DNA of 13,536 bases. It comes from JBJKRF01 sp046704785 (GTDB lineage: Bacteria > Chloroflexota > Anaerolineae > Anaerolineales > Villigracilaceae). Made by a program: the position numbers and the translations under genes. Position 1 is the stretch's first letter; each line of letters begins with the position of its first letter. The DNA is taken from assembly GCA_046704785.1 (NCBI GenBank), contig JBJKRF010000077.1, positions 1 to 13,536 on the forward strand. The letters are read 5' to 3'. The notes below the pieces were generated by a model. That model had not been told where the DNA came from. It saw only the letters and a program-made list of their open reading frames with translations, and made no database searches. Below, piece after piece: positions 5,710 to 12,705 of this stretch.

Positions 5710-6477
5710 TCACGCATCCGCCGGAATTCGGACGGGCACGCCTGCATCCGCCAGGTAACACTTCAGCGCAAGCACCTGCAACTTTCCATCGTGAAACAAG
5801 GAAGCCGCCAGGGCCGCATCCGCCTTGCCATCGCTGAGCACCTCGGCGAAATGAGCCATCGTCCCTGCGCCGCCCGAAGCGATTACCGGCACATCCACGG
5901 CATCGGCGATGGCGCGCGTCAGCGCCACGTCGTAGCCATTCAGCGTGCCATCGGCGTCCATGCTGGTCAACAGCACCTCGCCCGCCCCGCGCCGCACCGC
6001 CTCCACCGCCCACGTTACGGCGTCCAGGCCGGTCGGCGTGCGTCCGCCATCCACCACCACTTCCCAGCCACCTTCGCGGCGGCGCGCGTCCAGCGCCAAT
6101 ACCACGCACTGCGCCCCGAAACGCTCGGCACCCTCGCTCAACAAGGCCGGATTGCGCACCGCTGCGGAATTGACGCTGACCTTGTCGGCCCCGGCCAACA
6201 GCAGGCGCCGCATGTCGTCCACGCTGCGGATGCCGCCGCCCACTGCCAGCGGCATGAAGACCACCTCCGCCACGCGCTGCACCACTTCTACTGTAGTGTT
6301 GCGCCCTTCTACCGTGGCCGAAATATCCAGAAAAACCAACTCGTCCGCGCCGGCAGCGTCGTAAATGCGGGCCTGCTCCACCGGGTCGCCGGCGTCGCGC
6401 AAATTCACGAAATGGACGCCTTTTACCACGCGCCCATCCTTGATATCGAGGCAGGGAATGATCCGTTTTGCCAGCAT
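5710..6477 (-). CDS. hisF: Imidazole glycerol phosphate synthase, cyclase subunit
   Basis: A (beta-alpha)8 barrel that, with ammonia from HisH, turns PRFAR into imidazole glycerol phosphate and AICAR. It has 255 residues, the normal length. It starts with the signature MLAKRIIPCLDIKDGRVVKGV. Asp11 and Asp130 (VVLALDARR) are the catalytic pair. The phosphate-binding loops are AVGGGIRS (78-85) and IASGGAGTM (199-207), with TSMDADGTLNGYD (171-183) between them. GGAGGT precedes the ATG by three bases, and the gene lies 13 bases after hisA. Confidence 0.97.
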   Translation of the reverse strand: MLAKRIIPCLDIKDGRVVKGVHFVNLRDAGDPVEQARIYDAAGADELVFLDISATVEGRNTTVEVVQRVAEVVFMPLAVGGGIRSVDDMRRLLLAGADKVSVNSAAVRNPALLSEGAERFGAQCVVLALDARRREGGWEVVVDGGRTPTGLDAVTWAVEAVRRGAGEVLLTSMDADGTLNGYDVALTRAIADAVDVPVIASGGAGTMAHFAEVLSDGKADAALAASLFHDGKLQVLALKCYLADAGVPVRIPADA

Positions 6478-6490
6478 ACGACCTCCGTAC

Positions 6491-7216
6491 TTATAAAATG
6501 TCTCTCAGTGAAATAGCGCCGTCGTACAGCGCCCGGCCAACAATCACGCCCGGCAACCCAGCCGCCTTGATCTTTTGGACATCCTCGACGCTTTTGACGC
6601 CGCCCGAAGCGATGACGGACAGCCCGGAGCGCTGCGCCACTTCGAGCGTCTCCTGCACGTTCACCCCCGAGCCGAGGCCGTCTCGCGCGATGTCGGTATA
6701 GACCAGCCACTTCAGCCCGGCGCCGCCAAACTGCGCCGCCAGGTCGGGCGCCGCGATGTCGGTGCCCTCCAGCCAACCGGAGATTTTCACCTCGCCCGCG
6801 CGGGCGTCCAGGCCCACGGCCACGCATTCGGCCCCGAAGCGCCGCAACGCCTCGACGACGACCTCCGGCTCGCGCACGGCCACCGTCCCCAACACAGCGC
6901 GGCTGACGCCCAAGGCCAGCACGCGTTCGACGGCCTGCATGCTGCGCAACCCGCCGCCGAACTGGACCCGTGCGCCGTAGGTCTGCGCTACGCCCAAGAC
7001 CTGCGTCACGGCGTCCTGATTGGCAGAATCGCCCTCGCCGAAAGCGCCGTCCAGGTTGACTACGTGCAACCACTGCGCGCCCTCCTCCAACCAGCGGCGC
7101 GCCGCAGCAGCCGGGTCGTTCCCAAAAGTCGTCTGCCGATTGGGGTCGCCTTGTTGCAGGCGCACGACTTGGCCATTACGCAGGTCGATGGCGGGATAAA
7201 CAGTAAATTTGCTCAT
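6491..7216 (-). CDS. hisA: ProFAR isomerase (phosphoribosylformimino-5-aminoimidazole carboxamide ribotide isomerase)
   Basis: Amadori isomerisation of ProFAR to PRFAR. It is a (beta-alpha)8 barrel of 241 residues, homologous to HisF. Asp11 (YPAIDLRNG) and Asp137 (VGLDARAG) are the catalytic acid/base positions. GGGLRS (87-92), YTDIARDG (173-180) and IASGGVKSVEDV (202-213) are family blocks. The start ATG at 7214-7216 overlaps the hisH TGA as ATGA; a much longer open frame continues upstream but belongs to the shadow of hisH. The phosphate-site sequences are HisA-type. There is no sign of the bifunctional PriA form, since hisF is also present and tryptophan genes are absent. Confidence 0.96.
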   Translation of the reverse strand: MSKFTVYPAIDLRNGQVVRLQQGDPNRQTTFGNDPAAAARRWLEEGAQWLHVVNLDGAFGEGDSANQDAVTQVLGVAQTYGARVQFGGGLRSMQAVERVLALGVSRAVLGTVAVREPEVVVEALRRFGAECVAVGLDARAGEVKISGWLEGTDIAAPDLAAQFGGAGLKWLVYTDIARDGLGSGVNVQETLEVAQRSGLSVIASGGVKSVEDVQKIKAAGLPGVIVGRALYDGAISLRDIL

Positions 7217-7833
7217 AGCTTCAAGAAGTTCTCCAGGAGTTTCAGACCGACCTTCTGGCTCTTTTCCGGGTGGAACTGCACGCCGTAGAGGTTGTCCTGT
7301 TGGACGACGGAGGCAAAGCGAATGCCATATTCCGTTTCGGCAGCGATGACGGCCTCCGCCGCGGGCGCGCAATAAAACGAATGGTTGAAATAGGTATAAG
7401 GATGCGGACCGAGGTCTTGCAGCAGGGGCGTCTGCTTGCACGGCAGCAACTCGTTCCAGCCGGTGTGCGGCACCTTGAGCGGCGCAATCGCCGGAAAATG
7501 GAGAACGCGCCCGCGCAAAAGTCCCAGACCACGATGCTCGCCCAACTCCTCGCCAATATTGAAGAAAGCCTGCATGCCTACGCAAATCCCCAGCAGCGGT
7601 CGTCCGTTGGCTGCAAAGTCGAGCAGGGGTTCTTCCATGCCCCTGGCGCGCAAGCCCTTCATGAAATCGCCAAACGCACCCACACCCGGCAAAATGGCCT
7701 TCGTCGCGGCGGGAATCGCCGTCGGAGAATCGCTCAACGTGACCACCGCGCCCAGCGATTGTAAAGCTTTGTACACCGAACGCAGGTTGCCCGTGCCGAC
7801 ATCCAACAAGACAATATTCGTTTTGTCGGCCAT
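7213..7833 (-). CDS. hisH: Imidazole glycerol phosphate synthase, glutaminase subunit
   Basis: Class I glutamine amidotransferase that supplies ammonia to HisF. It has 206 residues. The catalytic triad is Cys84 in LLGICVGMQ (usually GICLGMQ), His188 and Glu190 in YGVQFHPEKS. The oxyanion strand ILPGVGAFGDFM (47-58), LLDVGTGNLRSV (9-20), VPHTGWNEL (121-129) and YFNHSFY (148-154) are typical. The start ATG at 7831-7833 lies one base after the TGA of the DinB-like gene (TGA-A-ATG), so translation is probably coupled. It overlaps hisA by four bases. Confidence 0.96.
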   Translation of the reverse strand: MADKTNIVLLDVGTGNLRSVYKALQSLGAVVTLSDSPTAIPAATKAILPGVGAFGDFMKGLRARGMEEPLLDFAANGRPLLGICVGMQAFFNIGEELGEHRGLGLLRGRVLHFPAIAPLKVPHTGWNELLPCKQTPLLQDLGPHPYTYFNHSFYCAPAAEAVIAAETEYGIRFASVVQQDNLYGVQFHPEKSQKVGLKLLENFLKL

Positions 7834-7834
7834 T

Positions 7835-8308
7835 TCAAGGCTCGGGGAAGAGCTGGCGCGCGATCTGGGCGCAGTGGATAGCGTCGTGCGCGGCCATGTG
7901 GATGGCGTGACTGAAAATGGTGATCTGGCCCATCGCCTGGTGTTGTCCGGCGCGCTCCCACTGAGCGGCGTCCAGCGCGGAGAGGGCTGCCACATGGCGT
8001 TCTCGGAAGGCGATGAAAGCCGCCAGGGCCGCATGAAAGTCGGCTTCGGCGTAGTTGCGTTCACGGGCCAGGGCTGCCTGGTCGTAGCCGGCAATGGCAG
8101 GATTCTCCTGATCGCGCATGGCTTGCGTGCGCTGTAGGGCAATTTCCTCGGCGTCACGCAGATGGCAGAGCACCTCCACCACCGACCAGTTCTCGTCTCC
8201 GCCCTGCGCAGCGCGGGCTTGCGCCTGGCTGACCCCATCCAGCAGACCGGTCAATGTGGCAGGGGCAGACTTGAAAGCGTCGAGCAGATCAGCGTGCAGG
8301 TCATACAT
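7835..8308 (-). CDS. DinB/YfiT-like four-helix metalloprotein, function unknown
   Basis: A 157-residue all-helical protein. The pattern WSVVEVLCHLRDAEEIALQR (41-60, His49) plus HAIHMAAHDAIHCAQIARQL (134-152, His141 and His145) is that of the DinB superfamily, whose three His ligate one divalent metal. Members include thiol-dependent transferases (bacillithiol or mycothiol type) and many uncharacterised proteins. The start at 8306-8308 is backed by AAGGAGG eight bases upstream; longer open frames into hisB are shadows. It lies 34 bases after hisB and one base before hisH, with the high G+C of the his genes, so it is a settled operon member. It is not a known histidine enzyme, and I do not assign it the missing histidinol-phosphatase role. 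Confidence 0.75.
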   Translation of the reverse strand: MYDLHADLLDAFKSAPATLTGLLDGVSQAQARAAQGGDENWSVVEVLCHLRDAEEIALQRTQAMRDQENPAIAGYDQAALARERNYAEADFHAALAAFIAFRERHVAALSALDAAQWERAGQHQAMGQITIFSHAIHMAAHDAIHCAQIARQLFPEP

Positions 8309-8342
8309 GGCTTCTTCCTCCTTTTCCAATAAATCCTGAAGA

Positions 8343-8927
8343 CTACAGAACACCTTTCGTCGACGCGACACCACTGCGCCGCGGGTCCAACAGGGTGGCG
8401 GCATCCAGGGCACGGCCCAAGGCTTTGAAGAGCGCTTCGGCCTTGTGGTGGTCGTCGCGTCCGTAGAGCACACGGGCGTGCAGCGTGGAACGCGAAGTCA
8501 CGGCAAAGCTTTCCAGGAAGTGCGGGAACAGGCTGGTAGCGATGCCGCCCACCGAGGGTGCGCTCCAACTGGCATCCACCACACAGTAAGGCCGGCCCGA
8601 AAGGTCGATGGAGACAAACGCCAGGGTTTCGTCCATGGGGACGTAGAAGCTTCCCATGCGCGCCACCCCTTTGCGGTCGCCGAGGGCCTGGTCGAAGGCG
8701 GAACCGAGCGCCAGCGCCACATCCTCGACGGTGTGGTGCTCGTCGATATGCAGGTCACCTTTGGCCCGGACGGTCAGGTCGAACAGTCCGTGCACGGCAA
8801 CGTGCGTCAACATGTGGTCAAGGAAGCCCACGCCGGTGGCAATCTCATGCTGGCCGGAGCCGTCCAGGGCCAGTTCGATGGTGATGTCGGTTTCGTTGGT
8901 CTTGCGGGTGAGGGTAGCTGTTCTCAT
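8343..8927 (-). CDS. hisB: Imidazoleglycerol-phosphate dehydratase
   Basis: Mn-dependent dehydration of imidazole glycerol phosphate to imidazole acetol phosphate. It has 194 residues, the monofunctional form with no N-terminal histidinol-phosphatase domain. Metal and active-site blocks are FLDHMLTHVAVHG (35-47), DLHIDEHHTVEDVALALG (58-75), RMGSFYVPMDE (90-100), SLFPHFLESF (132-141) and the second histidine motif GRDDHHKAEALFKALGRAL (156-174). The start at 8925-8927 (MRTATLTRKT) has AAAGG upstream; an ATG nine codons earlier lies inside the palindromic repeat and is unlikely. The 70-base gap to hisC is filled by that repeat. Confidence 0.96.
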   Translation of the reverse strand: MRTATLTRKTNETDITIELALDGSGQHEIATGVGFLDHMLTHVAVHGLFDLTVRAKGDLHIDEHHTVEDVALALGSAFDQALGDRKGVARMGSFYVPMDETLAFVSIDLSGRPYCVVDASWSAPSVGGIATSLFPHFLESFAVTSRSTLHARVLYGRDDHHKAEALFKALGRALDAATLLDPRRSGVASTKGVL

Positions 8928-8941
8928 AAATAAAACCTTTC

Positions 8942-8998
8942 GCCACAGAGACACAGAGTTTTTGAGATTTTCTCAGAGAACTCCGAGCTCTCTGTGGC
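8942..8998. repeat. Palindromic repeat element between hisC and hisB
   Basis: GCCACAGAGA (8942-8951) is matched exactly by TCTCTGTGGC (8989-8998). Inside lies a second hairpin, GAGTTTTTGAGA-ttt-TCTCAGAGAACTC (8956-8983), so the whole 57 bases fold into one long stem. It begins at the hisC stop codon and is the only such spacer in an otherwise tightly packed operon. It looks like a dispersed REP/MITE-type intergenic palindrome. No U-tract follows on the minus strand (ACACAGAG... then CGAAAGGTTTT), so it should not terminate, but it may tune mRNA stability between hisC and hisB. Confidence 0.65.
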
Positions 8999-10074
8999 TA
9001 GATCTCCTGAAGTGCTCTTAGTAGTGTATCTGTTTGCTCCGGCCGGCCGGCGCTGATGCGGATACAGTCCGTCAGGCCGGGTTTGCTGAAATAACGGATG
9101 AAGATGCCATATTTCGCGGCCAGGTCCGCTTTGAGTTGGGCAGCGTCACGATCCTGGACGCGGCACAGGACGAAATTGGAATTCGAGGGGTAGACCGTCA
9201 ACCAGGGAAGGGCGGAAAGCTCCTCGGCCATACGGTTGCGTTCGGCCACCAGGGTCTTGACCGTCCAGGCCAGATAATCCGGGTCGTCGAGAGCTGCGAT
9301 GGCGGCGGTGCTGGCCGCCACGTTGACATTATAGGGCTGTTTGGCCTTCCACAAAGTAGGCATCAGCCAGGATGGGAAGCCACCATAGCCGACGCGTAGA
9401 CCTGCCAATCCGGCCAGCTTGCTGAAGGTGCGCAGGACGATCAGGTTGTCACGCCCGGGCACTTCGGTGATGGCGGATTTTTGGCTTGAGAATTCGATGT
9501 AAGCCTCGTCGAGCACGATCAGGGTGGGCAGTTCCAGCAGTTTTCGCAGGGCCGCTTGCGGGAGCAGCGAGCCGTCGGGATTATTCGGCGAGGTGAGAAA
9601 GATCAGTTTCGGTGAAAACTTTTCAGCCGCGGCGAGGATACCGTCCACATCCACCGAAAAATCAGCGCGGCGCGAGATGTCCACCACCCGGGCATTGTTC
9701 AGATTGGCGTCAAAGGCATACATGCCAAAGGTGGGTGGGCAGTTGATGATGGCATCGCCGGGTGAGAGCACCACGCGCATGATCAGGTCGATCAACTCGT
9801 CCGCGCCGCAGCCGGCCAGCAGGTTTTCGAGGGGCGCGCCAGTGAAACGGCTCAGGGCGGTCCGCAGGGCGCGGCTCTCGGGGTCGGGATAGATGTGTCC
9901 GTAGGCCAGGGTGGCCAGGGCCTGGTGGGCGCGCGGCGACATGCCGTAGGGATTCTCGTTGGCGTCGAGCTTGATGATGTCTTCGGGCTTGCGGCCCACG
10001 CGCTCGGAGAGCACCTCAAAGGGCTCGATGGGCGTGTAAGGCGGCAAGTTCTGGATGTGGGACGGCAGGTCCAT
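8998..10074 (-). CDS. hisC: Histidinol-phosphate aminotransferase
   Basis: PLP-dependent transamination of imidazole acetol phosphate with glutamate to histidinol phosphate. It has 358 residues and is a fold-type I aminotransferase. Landmarks are KLDANENPYG (35-44), GCGADELIDLI (89-99), TSPNNPDGS (161-169), VLDEAYIEF (187-195, Asp189 to the pyridine N), RTFSKLAGLAGLRVGYG (215-231, PLP-lysine Lys219) and IRISAGRPEQ (338-347, substrate-carboxylate Arg). I start at ATG 10072-10074, 24 bases after hisD. A TTG directly after the hisD stop (10096-10098) is in frame and would add eight residues (MQVKGFFP), but has no ribosome site. GGTGAAAGG stands before a run of seven T ahead of the chosen ATG. 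Confidence 0.95.
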   Translation of the reverse strand: MDLPSHIQNLPPYTPIEPFEVLSERVGRKPEDIIKLDANENPYGMSPRAHQALATLAYGHIYPDPESRALRTALSRFTGAPLENLLAGCGADELIDLIMRVVLSPGDAIINCPPTFGMYAFDANLNNARVVDISRRADFSVDVDGILAAAEKFSPKLIFLTSPNNPDGSLLPQAALRKLLELPTLIVLDEAYIEFSSQKSAITEVPGRDNLIVLRTFSKLAGLAGLRVGYGGFPSWLMPTLWKAKQPYNVNVAASTAAIAALDDPDYLAWTVKTLVAERNRMAEELSALPWLTVYPSNSNFVLCRVQDRDAAQLKADLAAKYGIFIRYFSKPGLTDCIRISAGRPEQTDTLLRALQEI

Positions 10075-10098
10075 AGGAAAAAAACCTTTCACCTGCAA

Positions 10099-11427
10099 TT
10101 ATCTTGCAGTCCGATAATCCGCCGAGCGGGCGTGCGCCTCGAGTCCCTCGGCGCGGGCGATGCGGGCCGCCAGCGGGGCGATTTCGGCCGTAGTAGCCGG
10201 GTTGAGTGCGATCAGGCTGACGATGTGGACGAAATCCCAGACGTTGAGCGGCGACGAGAAACGCGCCGATCCGCCGGTGGGCATGACGTGGCTCGGCCCG
10301 GCGATGTAGTCGCCCAGCACCTCGAAGGAATGCTCGCCCATGAAGATGCCGCCGGCGTTGTGAATCTTCTCGGCCAGGGCCCAGGGTTCGGCCACCGACA
10401 GGCACAGATGTTCGGGCGCGTAAGCGTTGTTCAATGCGGCGGCTTCGTCCAGGTCGCGGGTGACGACGATGCCGCTGCGATTAACCAGCGAGACGGCCAG
10501 GATGTCGGCACGCGGCAAGTCTTCCATCTGGTGGCCCACCTGCGCCTGGACGGCTTCGGCCAGCTTTTGGGAAGGCGTCAGCAGGATGGCGGAGGCCAAC
10601 ACGTCGTGCTCGGCCTGCGCCAACAGATCGGCAGCCACCCAGGTTGGATTCGCCGAGTCGTCGGCGATGACCATCGTTTCGGTCGGGCCGGCCAGCCCAT
10701 CGATGCCAACCGCGCCAAAGACCTGGCGTTTGGCCAGGGTCACGAACAGGTTGCCGGGACCAAAGATCTTGTCCACCGCCGGAACGGACTCTGTCCCGTA
10801 GGCCAGCACGGCGATGGCCTGCGCCCCACCCATGGCGTAGACTTCCGTTACCCCAACCAGCGCGCAGGCCGCCTGGATGATCGGGGAAATCTCGCCGGTG
10901 CCGCGCTGGGGCGGCGCCACAACCACCACGTCCTTCACACCGGCCACCTGCGCCGGGATGGCAGACATCAGCACGGTGGAAGGCAGCGGCGCGGTTCCCG
11001 CCGGGATGTAGAGTCCCACCCGCTGGTGTGGGCGGATGAGTTGTCCGAGCGTGCCGCCCAGGTCGTTGGTGAGCCAGCTCGTCAGCGGTTGGCGTTGGTG
11101 AAAGGCGCGGACGCGCTCCGCCGCTTTTTCGAGCGCAGAACGCGTCGGGGCGTCTAGACTCTGGAGCGCGGCAGTCAGGGCTTCGGGGGGCACCCGTAAC
11201 GATGCATCGGGGGGAAAGTTGTCCAGTTTGGCGGACCACTCCCGCAGGGCCGCATCGCCGCGGGTGCGGACGTCCCGCAAAATGCGTTTGACGGCTTCCT
11301 CGGGAGCGATGCGTTCGCCAAAGGTGGCGGCGATGCGGTCGAGCACCACCGGCGGCACGTCGGTTTCGTCCGGCGGGATGCGCTTCAGAATGGAGTTTCG
11401 TGCGCTTTCGACATCATAGATTTTCAT
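10099..11427 (-). CDS. hisD: Histidinol dehydrogenase
   Basis: Zinc- and NAD+-dependent four-electron oxidation of L-histidinol to L-histidine, the last step. It has 442 residues, full length. Family blocks are VGLYIPAGTAPLPSTVLM (137-154), YAMGGAQAIAVLAYGT (197-212), KIFGPGNLFVT (220-230), DGLAGPTE (243-250), LLAQAEHD with probable Zn ligands Gln271 and His274, the catalytic pair Glu339-His340 in NAYAPEHL, GDYIAGPSHVMPTGGSARF (372-390, Asp373) and His432 near the C-terminus. The ATG overlaps the hisG TGA (ATGA). Confidence 0.97.
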   Translation of the reverse strand: MKIYDVESARNSILKRIPPDETDVPPVVLDRIAATFGERIAPEEAVKRILRDVRTRGDAALREWSAKLDNFPPDASLRVPPEALTAALQSLDAPTRSALEKAAERVRAFHQRQPLTSWLTNDLGGTLGQLIRPHQRVGLYIPAGTAPLPSTVLMSAIPAQVAGVKDVVVVAPPQRGTGEISPIIQAACALVGVTEVYAMGGAQAIAVLAYGTESVPAVDKIFGPGNLFVTLAKRQVFGAVGIDGLAGPTETMVIADDSANPTWVAADLLAQAEHDVLASAILLTPSQKLAEAVQAQVGHQMEDLPRADILAVSLVNRSGIVVTRDLDEAAALNNAYAPEHLCLSVAEPWALAEKIHNAGGIFMGEHSFEVLGDYIAGPSHVMPTGGSARFSSPLNVWDFVHIVSLIALNPATTAEIAPLAARIARAEGLEAHARSADYRTAR

Positions 11428-12434
11428 GATGAACTTCCCTTCAACGCTTCGAGCATGGCTTTGTAGCGGGGCGGTTCTTCCTCGAAAATGTAAGTCACCG
11501 GCGTGACGACCACGCCGGAGCCGCCGATGGCGCGCAGTTCGGTGACGGCGTCGAACAAGCGGTCGCGGTGGACGATAATATGCACGTCGTACCAGTTCGG
11601 GTCGCCGCTGCGCGTGATCATGCGACTGATGGTGGGGCCTTGCAAGCCGCCGATGGTTTTCTGCGCGAACAGGCGCGTGGTGATGGCTTCGGGGCTTTCG
11701 CCGCGCATGTTTGCAAACACCGATAGGTTCTCCTGCGCACGCAGGCGAGCCTCGATAAATTCCAGCAACTGCCGGGCAAGGGCCAAGACCTGCGGATTGG
11801 CTTTGAGCAGCGCCTGGTTGGCGATCAACGCCGCCTGCGAGGCCTGGATGACCCCGTCAGCAAGCGGCACCAGGCGGTTGTCGTGCAGCGTCTGTCCCGA
11901 CGAGACCAGGTCGGCGATCATATCGGCGTAGCCGATGGCGGGCGCAATTTCGAGCGTCCCTTCGGCACTGACGATGGAAAACGGGACGGCGTTTTCGCCC
12001 AGGAAACGGGAGACGAGCACTGGGAATTTGGTCGCCACCCGCAGCGGGCGGCCCAGCGTCTCAGACTTCCCCGCCAGCCCATCCACCGTTTGGACGTCTG
12101 CCCACGCCTCCGGGACGGCCAGCGTGAGCGCGCATTTGCCGTATCCCAGGGCGTCATGCAGAACCAGGATGTCGCCGTTCTCACCACGATGTTCTTCGAG
12201 CACGTCGATGCCGGTGATGCCGAAATCCACGCTGCCGTTGCGGACGGAGATCACGATGTCGCTGGGGCGCTGGAAGAGCACCGTCAGCCCCGGCATCGAA
12301 AGGATGCGCGCCTCGTACTGGCGGGGGTTGGGCTTATAGATGTCCAGTCCGCAGGCGGCCAGGAAAGCAAGTGTATCTTCGGCCAGGCGGCCCTTGGACG
12401 GAATAGAAAGGCGAATATCGGTACGTTCTTGCAT
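11424..12434 (-). CDS. hisG: ATP phosphoribosyltransferase, long form
   Basis: Commits ATP and PRPP to histidine synthesis and is the normal target of histidine feedback inhibition. It has 336 residues and is the long form: two catalytic lobes, with LSIPSKGRL (9-17), RPSDI (56-60), VDFGITGIDVLEE (69-81) and the PRPP site SAEGTLEIAPAIGYADMIADLV (156-177), then a C-terminal regulatory domain from about 265 (QGPTISRM, WYDVHIIVHRDRLFDAVTELRAIGGSGVVVTPVTYIFEEEPPR). No HisZ partner is therefore needed. The start ATG at 12432-12434 has AAAAGGA upstream; an open frame continuing to 12530 crosses the attenuator terminator and is rejected. First structural gene of the operon, 57 bases after the attenuator. 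Confidence 0.96.
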   Translation of the reverse strand: MQERTDIRLSIPSKGRLAEDTLAFLAACGLDIYKPNPRQYEARILSMPGLTVLFQRPSDIVISVRNGSVDFGITGIDVLEEHRGENGDILVLHDALGYGKCALTLAVPEAWADVQTVDGLAGKSETLGRPLRVATKFPVLVSRFLGENAVPFSIVSAEGTLEIAPAIGYADMIADLVSSGQTLHDNRLVPLADGVIQASQAALIANQALLKANPQVLALARQLLEFIEARLRAQENLSVFANMRGESPEAITTRLFAQKTIGGLQGPTISRMITRSGDPNWYDVHIIVHRDRLFDAVTELRAIGGSGVVVTPVTYIFEEEPPRYKAMLEALKGSSS

Positions 12435-12490
12435 AAGAGTCCTTTTGCCCTCCGCGCGCTCCGTCAAAACGGAGAAGGCGGTGTGATATG

Positions 12491-12523
12491 GAAATAAAAG
12501 CCCCCGGCTTTCGACCGGGGACT
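12491..12523 (-). terminator. his operon attenuator terminator (segments 3:4)
   Basis: On the minus strand, AGTCCCCGG (12523-12515) pairs with CCGGGGGCT (12507-12499), nine pairs including one G-U, around the loop TCGAAAG, followed by TTTTATTTC. It lies upstream of hisG, downstream of the His-rich leader ORF and 57 bases before the hisG start. Its 5' arm shares six bases with the competing antiterminator pairing (12526-12518 with 12571-12564). A small hairpin without a U-tract (12459-12474) stands between it and the hisG ribosome site. Confidence 0.85.
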
Positions 12524-12563
12524 CGTACATTGCTGTGTTTGGTTCTCGCGTATTTTCAACGAA

Positions 12564-12625
12564 ACGAACCCGCTCTCCGGTCAGGCAGGGGGAAAAATCA
12601 GGTGATGATGGTGCAGAGCGCAGGT
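12564..12625 (-). promoter_or_regulatory. Alternative leader pairings 1:2 and antiterminator 2:3
   Basis: Segment 1 (ACC-ug-CGCUCU, 12625-12615, codons 4-7 of the leader ORF) can pair with segment 2 (AGAGCGGGU, 12576-12568). Segment 2 (GGGUUCGU, 12571-12564) can instead pair with segment 3 (ACGAG-u-CCC, 12526-12518), which removes the 5' arm of the terminator. A ribosome stalled at the His codons would cover segment 1 and leave segment 2 free, allowing antitermination. A ribosome reaching the stop codon would cover segment 2 and let the terminator form. Pairings were worked out by eye, without energies. Confidence 0.7.
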
Positions 12626-12634
12626 CAGTTTCAT
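12581..12634 (-). CDS. hisL: his operon leader peptide with four consecutive His codons
   Basis: ATG AAA CTG ACC TGC GCT CTG CAC CAT CAT CAC ... TGA encodes MKLTCALHHHHLIFPPA, 17 residues. The His run occupies 12613-12602. The ORF starts nine bases after a -10 box and ends 58 bases before the attenuator terminator. This is the arrangement of the hisL leader of enteric bacteria, where scarce charged His-tRNA stalls the ribosome and prevents termination. No Shine-Dalgarno is possible, because the predicted transcript starts within a few bases of the ATG; it is probably translated as a leaderless message. The peptide itself is unlikely to have a function. Confidence 0.85.
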   Translation of the reverse strand: MKLTCALHHHHLIFPPA

Positions 12635-12643
12635 AGTGGCGAA

Positions 12644-12672
12644 ATTCTAATAGGCTTGTTGCGATATGTCAA
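12644..12672 (-). promoter_or_regulatory. Sigma-70 promoter of the his operon
   Basis: On the minus strand, TTGACA (12667-12672), an ideal 17-base spacer, and TAGAAT (12644-12649) give a perfect -35 and a 5/6 -10. Transcription should start about 12635-12638, three bases or fewer before the leader ATG. The promoter lies 34 bases after the phoU stop codon. No strong terminator separates phoU from it; only a weak GGTAC-GCC-GTACC hairpin is seen around 12690. Confidence 0.85.
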
Positions 12673-12705
12673 CGGTAGTTTTGGAATTCCGGTACGGCGT
12701 ACCCT

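Noticed and set aside
12435..12530. hisG starting at the upstream ATG near 12530 (MYESPVESRG...)
   Set aside because: That extension would be translated through the attenuator terminator, and the HisG fold begins right after the ATG at 12434, which has its own AAAAGGA.
12435..12705. T-box riboswitch ahead of the his operon
   Set aside because: No T-box sequence (UGGN-containing antiterminator bulge) or Stem I architecture is seen. The His-rich leader ORF and alternative stems explain the region better.
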